DNA from: Elusimicrobiota bacterium
GTDB taxonomy: Bacteria; CG03; SLGR01
Assembly (NCBI GenBank): GCA_012511615.1
Contig: JAAZFS010000007.1
Coordinates: forward strand, 1 to 9,404
Reading direction: 5' to 3'
DNA length: 9,404 nt
The notes beneath the pieces were generated by a model. That model did no database searches. It was not told the DNA's origin and saw nothing but the letters and a program-made list of their open reading frames with translations. This document shows, in pieces, positions 1 to 5,222 of this stretch. Every line of letters starts with the position of its first letter. The stretch's first letter is position 1. Position numbers and translations under genes: made by a program.

Positions 1-21
1 AAACTAAAATTTTTATTTTAG
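1..21 (-). terminator. AT-rich terminator hairpin of the minus-strand pair
   Basis: A perfect 7-bp inverted repeat (CTAAAAT, loop TTTT, ATTTTAG) overlaps the stop codon of the gene ending at base 18. Read on the minus strand it is followed by T residues, but only three are visible before the window ends, so the U-tract cannot be judged. It would end transcription of the two-gene minus unit. The stem is purely AT except for its terminal pair, so it is weak on its own. Confidence 0.4.
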
Positions 22-500
22 GATCTCTCCGGAAGTAATCGGATACTTTTTATTGCCTGTTCAAATTTTGGAATGAAAGTATCTGCAAGGGGCTTGGGAG
101 TAGATGCCTCAATAAAATAAAAATTATGCTTGGTATGATAAATCATGGCTTGGAGCCGGGTAAAAATCTCCTGAGGCTCAGGAGAACATTCATAGATAGC
201 TATATGAAGGTCAGCAAAGCTTGAGAGGCTAGACCGATCGGAATAGAGATATTTGAAGCCTGTACAGTTTTGTTCTAGTTCATCTAAATTTTCCCGACAA
301 AATTCTTCAAACCAAATATTGCCTTCACCATCAGGTTTTTTTCTGAGTATGTATAAGTATGGGCGATAATTATTGTAAGACTTCTGTGGCTTTGCAGCAA
401 AGCGGATATTTTGCGGAGATATTTTATTTGCCTCCCAGTCCTGAGGGATAAGGATTGATATAAGAAGGTTTTCATCAGCAAAATTTAATCTTTTATTCAT
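18..500 (-). CDS. small DcrB/DUF1795-like protein (tentative)
   Basis: A 160-residue protein with no signal peptide, lipobox or membrane segment, so probably cytoplasmic. The opening lays out beta-strand-like stretches (LNFADENLLISILIPQDW). The end reads FYFIEASTPKPLADTFIPKFEQAIKSIRLL, a strand plus a final helix running into 'aIkSIRll'. That ending is typical of the PsbP/DcrB/DUF1795 fold, which includes the EagR chaperones of type VI effectors. The family call is pattern recognition only; no catalytic motif is seen. Its ATG overlaps the stop of the upstream gene by four bases (ATGA) and has only a distant AAGG as ribosome site, so translation is probably coupled. Both genes share the same ending pattern, so they may be diverged duplicates. 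A function as effector chaperone is not shown: no type VI or Rhs gene is visible. Confidence 0.6.
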   Translation of the reverse strand: MNKRLNFADENLLISILIPQDWEANKISPQNIRFAAKPQKSYNNYRPYLYILRKKPDGEGNIWFEEFCRENLDELEQNCTGFKYLYSDRSSLSSFADLHIAIYECSPEPQEIFTRLQAMIYHTKHNFYFIEASTPKPLADTFIPKFEQAIKSIRLLPERS

Positions 501-967
501 AAGAGTATAAACCTTGCACTTTCAATAGCTCTATCAAAGACTGGCATATAGTAGTCTTTTTCTTCTATATCACATAGGCAAATAATCATAAACAAGATAT
601 CTTCTGCCCCTGCGAATACTTCGCATCTGAGAGTTTGTTCGCCAGTATCTAAATCAATGTGGTTTATATACTGTTTTATTCCATAAATAGGTTCCGAGAA
701 AATCTTTTTTGGGCCTGAAATAAGAGAGTTTCCGGGGATTATTGCTGAGTTTGAAGCAAGTTTATCAACTGCTTCTTTATTAATACCAGGCATTTCTAAT
801 GCTTTGGTGAGAATCTTTGCACCTCTTTCATGGTCTAGGTCAAATTCGTCGGTATATATGGCCCTGTTTTCTTCAGGGATTTCTTCTTCTTCCTCAAAGC
901 CCACCGGTAGCTCAATAGAAATTTTTGTATGCCAGGAAAAGAAATGGAAATAATCAGGATACTTCAA
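497..967 (-). CDS. small DcrB/DUF1795-like protein, first gene of the pair (tentative)
   Basis: A 156-residue acidic protein without signal peptide or membrane helix. The start is TTG at 965-967, chosen because AAGGAG lies 8 bases upstream on the minus strand; no ATG fits. It opens with FFSWHTKISIELPVGFEEEEE, a strand then an acidic turn. It ends with ILFMIICLCDIEEKDYYMPVFDRAIESARFIL, the same strand-then-helix ending as its downstream partner and as DcrB/DUF1795-type proteins. A central stretch (about residues 95-118) includes EPIYGIKQYINHIDLDTGEQTLRCEVFA, which looks like two antiparallel strands. The gene is first in a two-gene unit, overlapping the next by ATGA, and diverges from the ClpX-like gene. 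A TTGACA promoter lies upstream. Function unknown; the fold assignment is an inference. Confidence 0.6.
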   Translation of the reverse strand: MKYPDYFHFFSWHTKISIELPVGFEEEEEIPEENRAIYTDEFDLDHERGAKILTKALEMPGINKEAVDKLASNSAIIPGNSLISGPKKIFSEPIYGIKQYINHIDLDTGEQTLRCEVFAGAEDILFMIICLCDIEEKDYYMPVFDRAIESARFILL

Positions 968-1000
968 GCTTAGAACTCCTTACAATCTAATGACATTTAA

Positions 1001-1028
1001 ACTTTATTTAATAATGAAAATTTGTCAA
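1001..1028 (-). promoter_or_regulatory. sigma-70-type promoter for the minus-strand pair
   Basis: On the minus strand a perfect -35 box TTGACA (1023-1028) is separated by 16 bases from TAAAGT (1001-1006), a four-of-six match to TATAAT. A transcript would begin about 25-30 bases upstream of the TTG start, leaving room for the AAGGAG ribosome site at about 976-981. This is the best -35 match in the window. Confidence 0.5.
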
Positions 1029-1160
1029 ACGAAAATTTTTGAAATATCTGGCTTTTTTAATGAATCTGATAATTGAGAATAAAGGAGTTTATGCTCTGAG
1101 AATGCTAATGAAATTTTTTGATCTCAGCTGTAAATGCAACATTTCTAATTTCAAAGAGTA

Positions 1161-1200
1161 TATATAAGAGATGTCGGTAAAGGTACTATGGAGGAAATGT
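1161..1200 (+). promoter_or_regulatory. -10-like box and ribosome site of the ClpX-like gene
   Basis: TATATA at 1161-1166 could serve as a -10 box, though no convincing -35 precedes it. GGAGG at 1190-1194 lies six bases before the ATG at 1201, a near-ideal ribosome site. An in-frame ATG at 1171 has only AAGAG butted against it and would lie at or before the inferred transcription start. The ribosome site therefore decides the start at 1201. Confidence 0.5.
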
Positions 1201-2670
1201 ATGGCAAACATCAGGCTTTATCAAAACGATGCACAATTGGGCAAGGATCTCTTAGTTCTCGCGAAATTTATAAGTGGGGAAAGAGAATTGCCTCTTAGGG
1301 GGAATGTTCGGAAAGATAGGGTTTCTGGTAAGAATAAAAAAGATGTACAGTTGAAAAAAGTAATTGCTCGCCTTAAATTATCTGCAAAAAGGGAAAAACC
1401 ACTCTATATGTTAGAGCTTATGAAAGATGAGCTTCTTACAAATGATGAGATTGTTTTATTGGCCCTTGCTCTTGAAGAAGCTACACCACTTATGGCTGTC
1501 AGTAAAAAGCTTATGAGCCCCAGCTGGATAGCAAATAGGGTAAGTAGATTAGAGCATTTTAGTTCCATAGACATGCAAATCCGGCTTGCTCAGCTTGTTT
1601 CTGAAAATTCTAGGCTGAGACAGTCCGGTTTTCTTGCTCGGGGAGGAAATATTGACCATAAACTGGGATGTCGCCTTCTTGGAATCAAAGAAGAAGCACC
1701 TGTAGTAACTGTAAAGAAGTCCAAGGAATTACCCAGTAAAGAAGAAATTAAGGCGGAACTTGACAAAGTAATGATAGGCCAAGATAGGGCAAAAAAGGTT
1801 CTTGCAACCGCTGCTGCCAGCTATATTAGCGGTGCGGGCAAAAAGGCTGGTGGTTTTCCGAATATTTTGATGATGGGGCCGACTGGATCAGGTAAAACTT
1901 ATCTTTTAAGAAGTTTGGGGAAACTACTTGATATGGAGGTTATTATAACGGATGCAACTCAATATACATCACCTGGCTATGTAGGTGATGATGTAACAAA
2001 TCTTAAAGCAGATATTGCCAATAAGATGGAGGAGAGTGCAAATGAGTCTGTTTTAGTCTATATAGATGAAATAGATAAAATTGCTTCGAAGCCAGATGCC
2101 CATTCTAGGGATGTGACTGGAAGAGCAGTCCAGGAAGAACTCTTGCAACTGCTAGACAAAAAAGAAATTACCGCAAGGAGAAGGGCCTTTATGGGCTCCC
2201 AAACCTTTGAAATTGATACTTCCAGGGTTCTTTTTGTTTGCGGAGGGGCTTTCGTAGGGTTAAATGATTCAGTTGAGGCTTCCTCACCTGGTTTTATTAA
2301 CAGCAAAAAGCCCGTGCAAAAAAAGAAGGGAAATAAGGTCACAATAGAGCAGTTGGTGGAATTTGGAATGATTCCAGAATTTTTGGGTAGGCTCCCTGTT
2401 CAGGTAAGCTTGGATCCCCTATCAGTAGAGGAGCTAAAAGTAATACTGAATAATCCTGAAATTTCTCCGGTAAATCAGCTTGCTTCTTTGCTACCCGAAG
2501 AAATCCGTCCTGGAAATATTCCTGAAAAAGCTCTGGAAGATATATCACTTGCTGCTTGGCGGTTAGGGCTGGGGGCTAGGGGTCTTCTTATGGCCTTTGA
2601 GGAATATTATTCTTCAATAATTTACGCTAGGATGGATGATGATTATTTATCTATAGAATCCATGGGGTGA
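1201..2670 (+). CDS. ClpX-like AAA+ unfoldase lacking the zinc-binding domain
   Basis: A 489-residue AAA+ ATPase of the ClpX/HslU clade (499 residues if started at 1171). Visible motifs, numbered from the 1201 start: Walker A GPTGSGKT 226-233; pore-1 loop GYVGDD 259-264; Walker B LVYIDE 285-290; pore-2 region RDVTGRAVQ 303-311; LFVCGGAF 344-351; arginine-finger segment GMIPEFLGRLPV 389-400; sensor-2 GARGL 458-462. All match ClpX closely, so ATP-driven substrate threading is likely. It lacks the ClpX N-terminal Cys4 zinc domain; instead about 180 residues of mainly helical, unrecognised sequence precede the AAA+ module. Where ClpX has the IGF tripeptide that docks ClpP, this protein has SPGFIN (362-367), so ClpP binding is doubtful. 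The C-terminal end after sensor 2 is short. It is a ClpX paralogue-like protein rather than standard clpX. It diverges from the small-protein pair and converges on the sigma factor gene. Confidence 0.9.
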   Translation: MANIRLYQNDAQLGKDLLVLAKFISGERELPLRGNVRKDRVSGKNKKDVQLKKVIARLKLSAKREKPLYMLELMKDELLTNDEIVLLALALEEATPLMAVSKKLMSPSWIANRVSRLEHFSSIDMQIRLAQLVSENSRLRQSGFLARGGNIDHKLGCRLLGIKEEAPVVTVKKSKELPSKEEIKAELDKVMIGQDRAKKVLATAAASYISGAGKKAGGFPNILMMGPTGSGKTYLLRSLGKLLDMEVIITDATQYTSPGYVGDDVTNLKADIANKMEESANESVLVYIDEIDKIASKPDAHSRDVTGRAVQEELLQLLDKKEITARRRAFMGSQTFEIDTSRVLFVCGGAFVGLNDSVEASSPGFINSKKPVQKKKGNKVTIEQLVEFGMIPEFLGRLPVQVSLDPLSVEELKVILNNPEISPVNQLASLLPEEIRPGNIPEKALEDISLAAWRLGLGARGLLMAFEEYYSSIIYARMDDDYLSIESMG

Positions 2671-2679
2671 TAGTCTAAT

Positions 2680-2770
2680 AAAAGAGAATCTGTCCTCTTC
2701 TTCGCTTGCACCAATTTCAATCGTAAGATTAGTAATGAAACTGCTTAGAAGAGGATAAGGTTCTTTTTTT
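2680..2770 (+). terminator. long-stem terminator with large apical loop after the ClpX-like gene
   Basis: The outer arms 2680-2690 and 2759-2769 pair over 11 bp with two G-T wobbles. After a small internal loop, 2693-2701 (TCCTCTTCT) and 2747-2755 (AGAAGAGGA) pair perfectly over 9 bp. Seven T residues follow at 2764-2770. The 45-base apex can fold again: TTTCA (2715-2719) with TGAAA (2736-2740), enclosing ATC-GTAA-GAT with a GTAA tetraloop. The layout fits a rho-independent terminator ten bases after the stop codon, but the apex is far larger than usual, so an RNA with another role is possible. Confidence 0.6.
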
Positions 2771-2862
2771 ATTATTACCAAGTCTTTGGCAAGCTCTTAG
2801 TCTGCCGCTTGCGTTATAGTGTGAAAATTAGATGGTCTGATTGAGTTCCCAGTTGCGCAAGC
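2704..2862. repeat. hexamer GCTTGC/GCAAGC in four alternating orientations
   Basis: GCTTGC occurs at 2704-2709 and 2807-2812, and its complement GCAAGC at 2789-2794 and 2857-2862. The order alternates forward, reverse, forward, reverse. The copy at 2807 can pair with the one at 2789 (12-base loop) or, extended to 7 bp as GCTTGCG/CGCAAGC, with the one at 2856-2862 (42-base loop). These pairings are mutually exclusive. The two reverse copies also share the longer GCAAGCTC. The stretch from about 2790 to 2875 looks richer in G and C than its surroundings. No gene was found here, and no tRNA or known riboswitch was recognised. Confidence 0.4.
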
Positions 2863-2930
2863 TCCCCAGGCGTTGAGTTTTGATATTTATAGGTTAGGCA
2901 TTTGGGGATAGTATATGCTAGAAAACATTG

Positions 2931-2956
2931 GGTAATGTATTTAGCATTATCTTTTT
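2931..2956 (+). terminator. terminator in the convergent intergenic region
   Basis: GGTAATG (2931-2937) pairs with CATTATC (2945-2951) over 7 bp with one G-T pair, around the loop TATTTAG. CTTTTT follows at 2951-2956 and then a T-rich stretch. On the plus strand this is a standard intrinsic terminator. On the minus strand it lies just after the sigma factor stop codon, with an A-tract before the stem but a poor U-tract after it, so it may act in both directions. It stands 160 bases beyond the first plus-strand terminator. Confidence 0.5.
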
Positions 2957-2963
2957 ACTTTAT

Positions 2964-3797
2964 TTAATTTGCAAGTAGTTGGCTTAAGGAAGTAAGTGCC
3001 GAGTTTAATTGGCCTGAAAACTCATAAGGTTTGAGGCCAGCAATTTGAGTTGCTATATTCATATCGCTTTCTTCGAGGGCTGCTTTTAATGCATTTTGTT
3101 CTTTTTTAGGCATTTCTTCCATGCATTTCTGGTGGTTTCCCTCAAGATCCTTAAGCAAATAATTTAAAAACCCATCATCGATGTAGGATAGGAGCCCGGT
3201 AAATTCTTGTTTACTTTGAGTGAGTTTTCTAAATGTTTGAATAGCTCGGTTTCTGCGGGATACATAGGTGTTTCTATTGGCTCCTAGTAGTGCAGCACTG
3301 GCTTCTTGAGGGTATTCTGGCCTTAAGATAGCCAGAAGCAGAGCGTTGCGGTGGTCTAGATTTTTAATTTCAATTATAGACTGAAAGACAATTTTACCAA
3401 GCATTTCGAACTTCAAGTATGCATAGGGTCGAAGCTCAGGTCTGGGGATGAGGTCATGCATTCCTGAAAATTCATCATTTTCATCATTTGGAGAGTAGTC
3501 AATTGAAATTTCTTTGTATTCTTTTCGCCTCTCTTTTTTGTGCTCGTCAATGAGAGAGCGTTTTAAAATTACATTAATCCAGGTAGTAAACTTAGCTATG
3601 TCAGGATCCCACCTGTCGAAATAATGTAGAATTTTATAAAGAGTGTTGAAACAGGCAGTTTGTCTGTTTTCTTCTTCAATATTTGAGAATGTAATATTGG
3701 CTACTTTGGGAAGATACTTGTAAAGAAATTTTAGCAGTTCCTCCCGCGCCTGAACATTACTTTGGGCGGCTATGGCTAGTTCGTTAATATTGTACAT
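2964..3797 (-). CDS. sigma-70 family RNA polymerase sigma factor with C-terminal extension
   Basis: A 277-residue protein with the two-domain layout of ECF-like sigma factors. Region 2 spans about 20-97; its end (FDRWDPDIAKFTTWINVILKR..IDEHKKERRKE, 60-93) matches the usual 'FDP..gkF.tWl..IarN..id..Rk..R' pattern for core binding and -10 recognition. Region 4 spans about 135-192, with a helix-turn-helix around PQEASAALLGANRNTYVSRRNRAIQTFRKL that would read the -35 box. ECF factors usually stop soon after region 4, near 200 residues. Here about 80 extra residues (195-277) follow, mostly helical with no motif I recognise; they may be a sensing or anti-sigma-docking module. No anti-sigma gene is adjacent. 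The ATG has no ribosome site, and a promoter lies directly before it, so the message may be leaderless. It converges on the ClpX-like gene. Confidence 0.82.
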   Translation of the reverse strand: MYNINELAIAAQSNVQAREELLKFLYKYLPKVANITFSNIEEENRQTACFNTLYKILHYFDRWDPDIAKFTTWINVILKRSLIDEHKKERRKEYKEISIDYSPNDENDEFSGMHDLIPRPELRPYAYLKFEMLGKIVFQSIIEIKNLDHRNALLLAILRPEYPQEASAALLGANRNTYVSRRNRAIQTFRKLTQSKQEFTGLLSYIDDGFLNYLLKDLEGNHQKCMEEMPKKEQNALKAALEESDMNIATQIAGLKPYEFSGQLNSALTSLSQLLAN

Positions 3798-3802
3798 AAT
3801 AG

Positions 3803-3831
3803 ATAGTAATGTGCTTTTTCAATTAATTCAA
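3803..3831 (-). promoter_or_regulatory. candidate leaderless promoter of the sigma factor gene
   Basis: On the minus strand TTGAAT (3826-3831) is followed after 17 bases by TACTAT (3803-3808), each matching consensus at four of six positions. Only five bases (CTATT) separate the -10 box from the ATG at 3797. Transcription would start at about the A of the start codon, which agrees with the lack of any ribosome site. Confidence 0.4.
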
Positions 3832-4044
3832 GCCTTTGGCCATATTAGCAGCAAATTAAGGGAATATATTTAAGGGGATTTAAAAAAAAGATATTGAAGA
3901 ACTGCTTAGGTCTAGGGCGTTTTTCGTTTTTTTTAGGATAAGAAATAAGACTTTTTCTATGTGCCTTTATGTAATTACGATGAGGTGGTGAATGGTTTTA
4001 GTGATAGAAAGCGCTAGAGCCTCTGTCTATTAAAGTGACAGGAG

Positions 4045-4071
4045 TTTTGCTGCAGTGGAATATGCTATAAA
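4045..4071 (+). promoter_or_regulatory. extended -10 promoter of the mini-protein/lipoprotein unit
   Basis: TATGCTATAAA contains the extended -10 motif TG-N-TATAAA (4063-4071), five of six to TATAAT. The -35 side is poor; TTTTGC at 4045-4050 is the best match, with a short 15-base spacer, which extended -10 promoters tolerate. Transcription would start near 4078, about 30 bases before the start codon at 4110. The CTGTC/GACAG repeat ends at 4041, just upstream. Confidence 0.45.
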
Positions 4072-4109
4072 TAAGTAGGATCATGAAGGAATATTTAAGG
4101 AGAAGATTA

Positions 4110-4220
4110 ATGGCAAAAAATTCTAAAAAGAAACCCAGTCGACCTAAAAGAGTTCTGGCTATATATCAGAAATCAAATGAATGTCTTAACCTTGTAAAAA
4201 CTTCTAAAATCAAGCCATGA
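4110..4220 (+). CDS. 36-residue basic mini-protein coupled to the lipoprotein
   Basis: A short gene encoding 36 residues, starting MAKNSKKKPSRPKRVLAIYQ and ending in KIKP. It holds nine Lys, two Arg and only one acidic residue, so it is strongly basic, and it has one Cys (25). AAGGAG at 4097-4102 lies seven bases before the ATG, one of the best ribosome sites in the window. Its TGA overlaps the ATG of the lipoprotein gene by four bases (ATGA), and that gene has no ribosome site of its own, so translation of this frame probably delivers ribosomes to it. An in-frame ATG at 4083 would add nine residues but has a poorer ribosome site. It could be a nucleic-acid or membrane-surface binding peptide, or merely a coupling leader. 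No family recognised. Confidence 0.65.
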   Translation: MAKNSKKKPSRPKRVLAIYQKSNECLNLVKTSKIKP

Positions 4221-5125
4221 AAAATATAGCGACTGTTTTATTTATGTTGATATTGCTTTCTGGATGTGTTTCTATAAATGGTGATCAGATTATTCATCAG
4301 GCTATAAAAGCTCAGGCTATATATGACAGCGCAGATGAAGGGTTGAGTAATTTCTTGAGTAATCTTTCAGGCCGAAAGGTTTTAATCAGGATGATTGGAT
4401 TTTCCGATAGACTTGAAGAGTATCGAAATGTAGATGAAGGATTGCTTATTGAAAATTTTATAGAGGGAGAGCTTATTCGTGCTGGTGGACAAATTGTTAA
4501 AGATGGCGAAAAATCTGATGTGGAATTAAGGGTAGTCAATCTGATGCTAGGGACGCTGGAGTGGGCTACCCCCAAGCTGTTTTCTTTTATTGTTAATCAC
4601 CTGGATATAAAATATGTGCTTAAAATGGATTTGGCAATATATAATAAAAAAACAAACAGTATAAGTGCAGAGAAGACTATTTACTCAGAGGCTTACTTTA
4701 GAGAAACAAGAGTTTTCGGAGTATTCGGCCCGATATATGATAGTAGTAGTCTGGAACTCCTGAAAATAATATCTTCAGAACCAGTAGGCCAACCGAAGAA
4801 TATTGGTGAACTCTACAATAAGGGCACCTCTCTATACAGGTCTGGAAACTATATAGAGGCTTGGCATGTATTGCAGAGCCTAGAAAAGATCGAGTTTGAT
4901 TATAAAAGAACTCGTAGGGTTCTTTTGAATATTGTGGATCGATTGAATGTGAAAGACCATATTGCCCTAGTGGAATATCATATTGATAAGGGCATGGACT
5001 ATCATCTTGAAAATCAGCTAGATGATGCCGTTTTTGAATATCAGAAAGCATTAATGCTTGAACCAGAAAACCCTAAGGCATCTAGGGAATTGGAGCGAGT
5101 ACTTGATGAAATGGAAATAAGATAA
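4217..5125 (+). CDS. TPR-containing outer-membrane-type lipoprotein
   Basis: A 302-residue lipoprotein. The N-terminus MKNIATVLFMLILLSGC is a textbook type II signal peptide, with lipobox LSGC and the lipidated Cys at 17. Residue +2 is Val, not Asp, so outer-membrane sorting is likely by the enterobacterial rule. Residues about 54-165 form an alpha/beta-looking domain (RKVLIRMIGF, then IENFIEGELIRAGGQIV, then SDVELRVVNLMLG), which resembles CsgG/TolB-N-type lipoprotein domains in outline; this is inference. The C-terminal half carries TPR-like units at about 197-222 (YNKGTSLYRSGNYIEAWHVL) and 254-290 (DKGMDYHLENQLDDAVFEYQ, then KALMLEPENPKA). These usually bind partner proteins. Translation starts inside the stop codon of the mini-protein gene. 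A palindromic terminator covers its own stop codon. Precise role unknown. Confidence 0.8.
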   Translation: MKNIATVLFMLILLSGCVSINGDQIIHQAIKAQAIYDSADEGLSNFLSNLSGRKVLIRMIGFSDRLEEYRNVDEGLLIENFIEGELIRAGGQIVKDGEKSDVELRVVNLMLGTLEWATPKLFSFIVNHLDIKYVLKMDLAIYNKKTNSISAEKTIYSEAYFRETRVFGVFGPIYDSSSLELLKIISSEPVGQPKNIGELYNKGTSLYRSGNYIEAWHVLQSLEKIEFDYKRTRRVLLNIVDRLNVKDHIALVEYHIDKGMDYHLENQLDDAVFEYQKALMLEPENPKASRELERVLDEMEIR

Positions 5126-5143
5126 ATTTATCTTATTCTTTTT
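5116..5143 (+). terminator. palindromic terminator spanning the lipoprotein stop codon
   Basis: Bases 5116-5137 form a perfect 22-base palindrome (arm AATAAGATAAA, complementary arm TTTATCTTATT) with the TAA stop at 5123-5125 inside it, followed by CTTTTT. As RNA it folds to an AT-rich stem with a minimal loop and a U-tract. The last codons and the terminator therefore share the same bases. Confidence 0.6.
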
Positions 5144-5172
5144 ACAATCATAAGCAGTCAGGATTGTATAAA
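5143..5172 (+). promoter_or_regulatory. candidate promoter/operator of the SBF transporter gene
   Basis: A 7-bp inverted repeat TACAATC (5143-5149) / GATTGTA (5162-5168), with a 12-base spacer and 19-base centre-to-centre spacing, resembles an operator for a dimeric repressor. TATAAA at 5167-5172 overlaps its right arm and could be a -10 box. TTTACA at 5141-5146 resembles a -35 box, but the 20-base gap between them is long. Binding at the repeat would block this promoter. The repeat could instead be a second hairpin behind the preceding terminator. Confidence 0.35.
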
Positions 5173-5222
5173 GAAGACATAAATAGAAACCTTTGTAAAA
5201 TTCTTGCTTAAAGATTAAAATA

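Larger units (their letters stand above)
3798..4109. other. 312-base divergent intergenic region
   Basis: It separates the minus-strand sigma factor gene from the plus-strand mini-protein/lipoprotein unit. I see a promoter-like pair for the sigma gene at 3803-3831, an extended -10 promoter for the plus unit at 4045-4071, and AAGGAG at 4097-4102. A small inverted repeat CTGTC/GACAG at 4023-4027 and 4037-4041 lies just upstream of the plus promoter and could be an operator. A run of eight T at about 3928-3935 has no convincing stem. No gene or RNA was recognised in the rest. Confidence 0.5.

Noticed and set aside
1091..1127. AAAGGAG followed by ATG at 1091 and a CTGAGA/TCTCAG repeat
   Set aside because: The ATG is followed at once by CTC TGA, so no peptide of use is made, and the 6-bp repeat with a 20-base loop is weak.
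1171..1200. Upstream ATG at 1171 as start of the ClpX-like gene
   Set aside because: AAGAG directly touches this ATG with no spacing, while GGAGG sits six bases before the ATG at 1201.
2058..2548. Open frames on the minus strand opposite the ClpX-like gene, and similar ones opposite the lipoprotein, transporter and SGNH-TPR genes
   Set aside because: They lie wholly within well-supported genes on the other strand, lack ribosome sites, and their products show no recognisable pattern.
2671..2963. Integron attC site, suggested by GTTAGGC near 2893 and GGCGTTGAGT near 2870
   Set aside because: No matching RYYYAAC core is found at the other end at a proper distance, the paired L boxes are missing, and no integrase or cassette-like gene series is present.
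3992..4033. A 13-codon frame with a GAGG ribosome-like site six bases upstream
   Set aside because: It lies before the best promoter of the unit, is very short and has no further support, so chance is the simplest reading.
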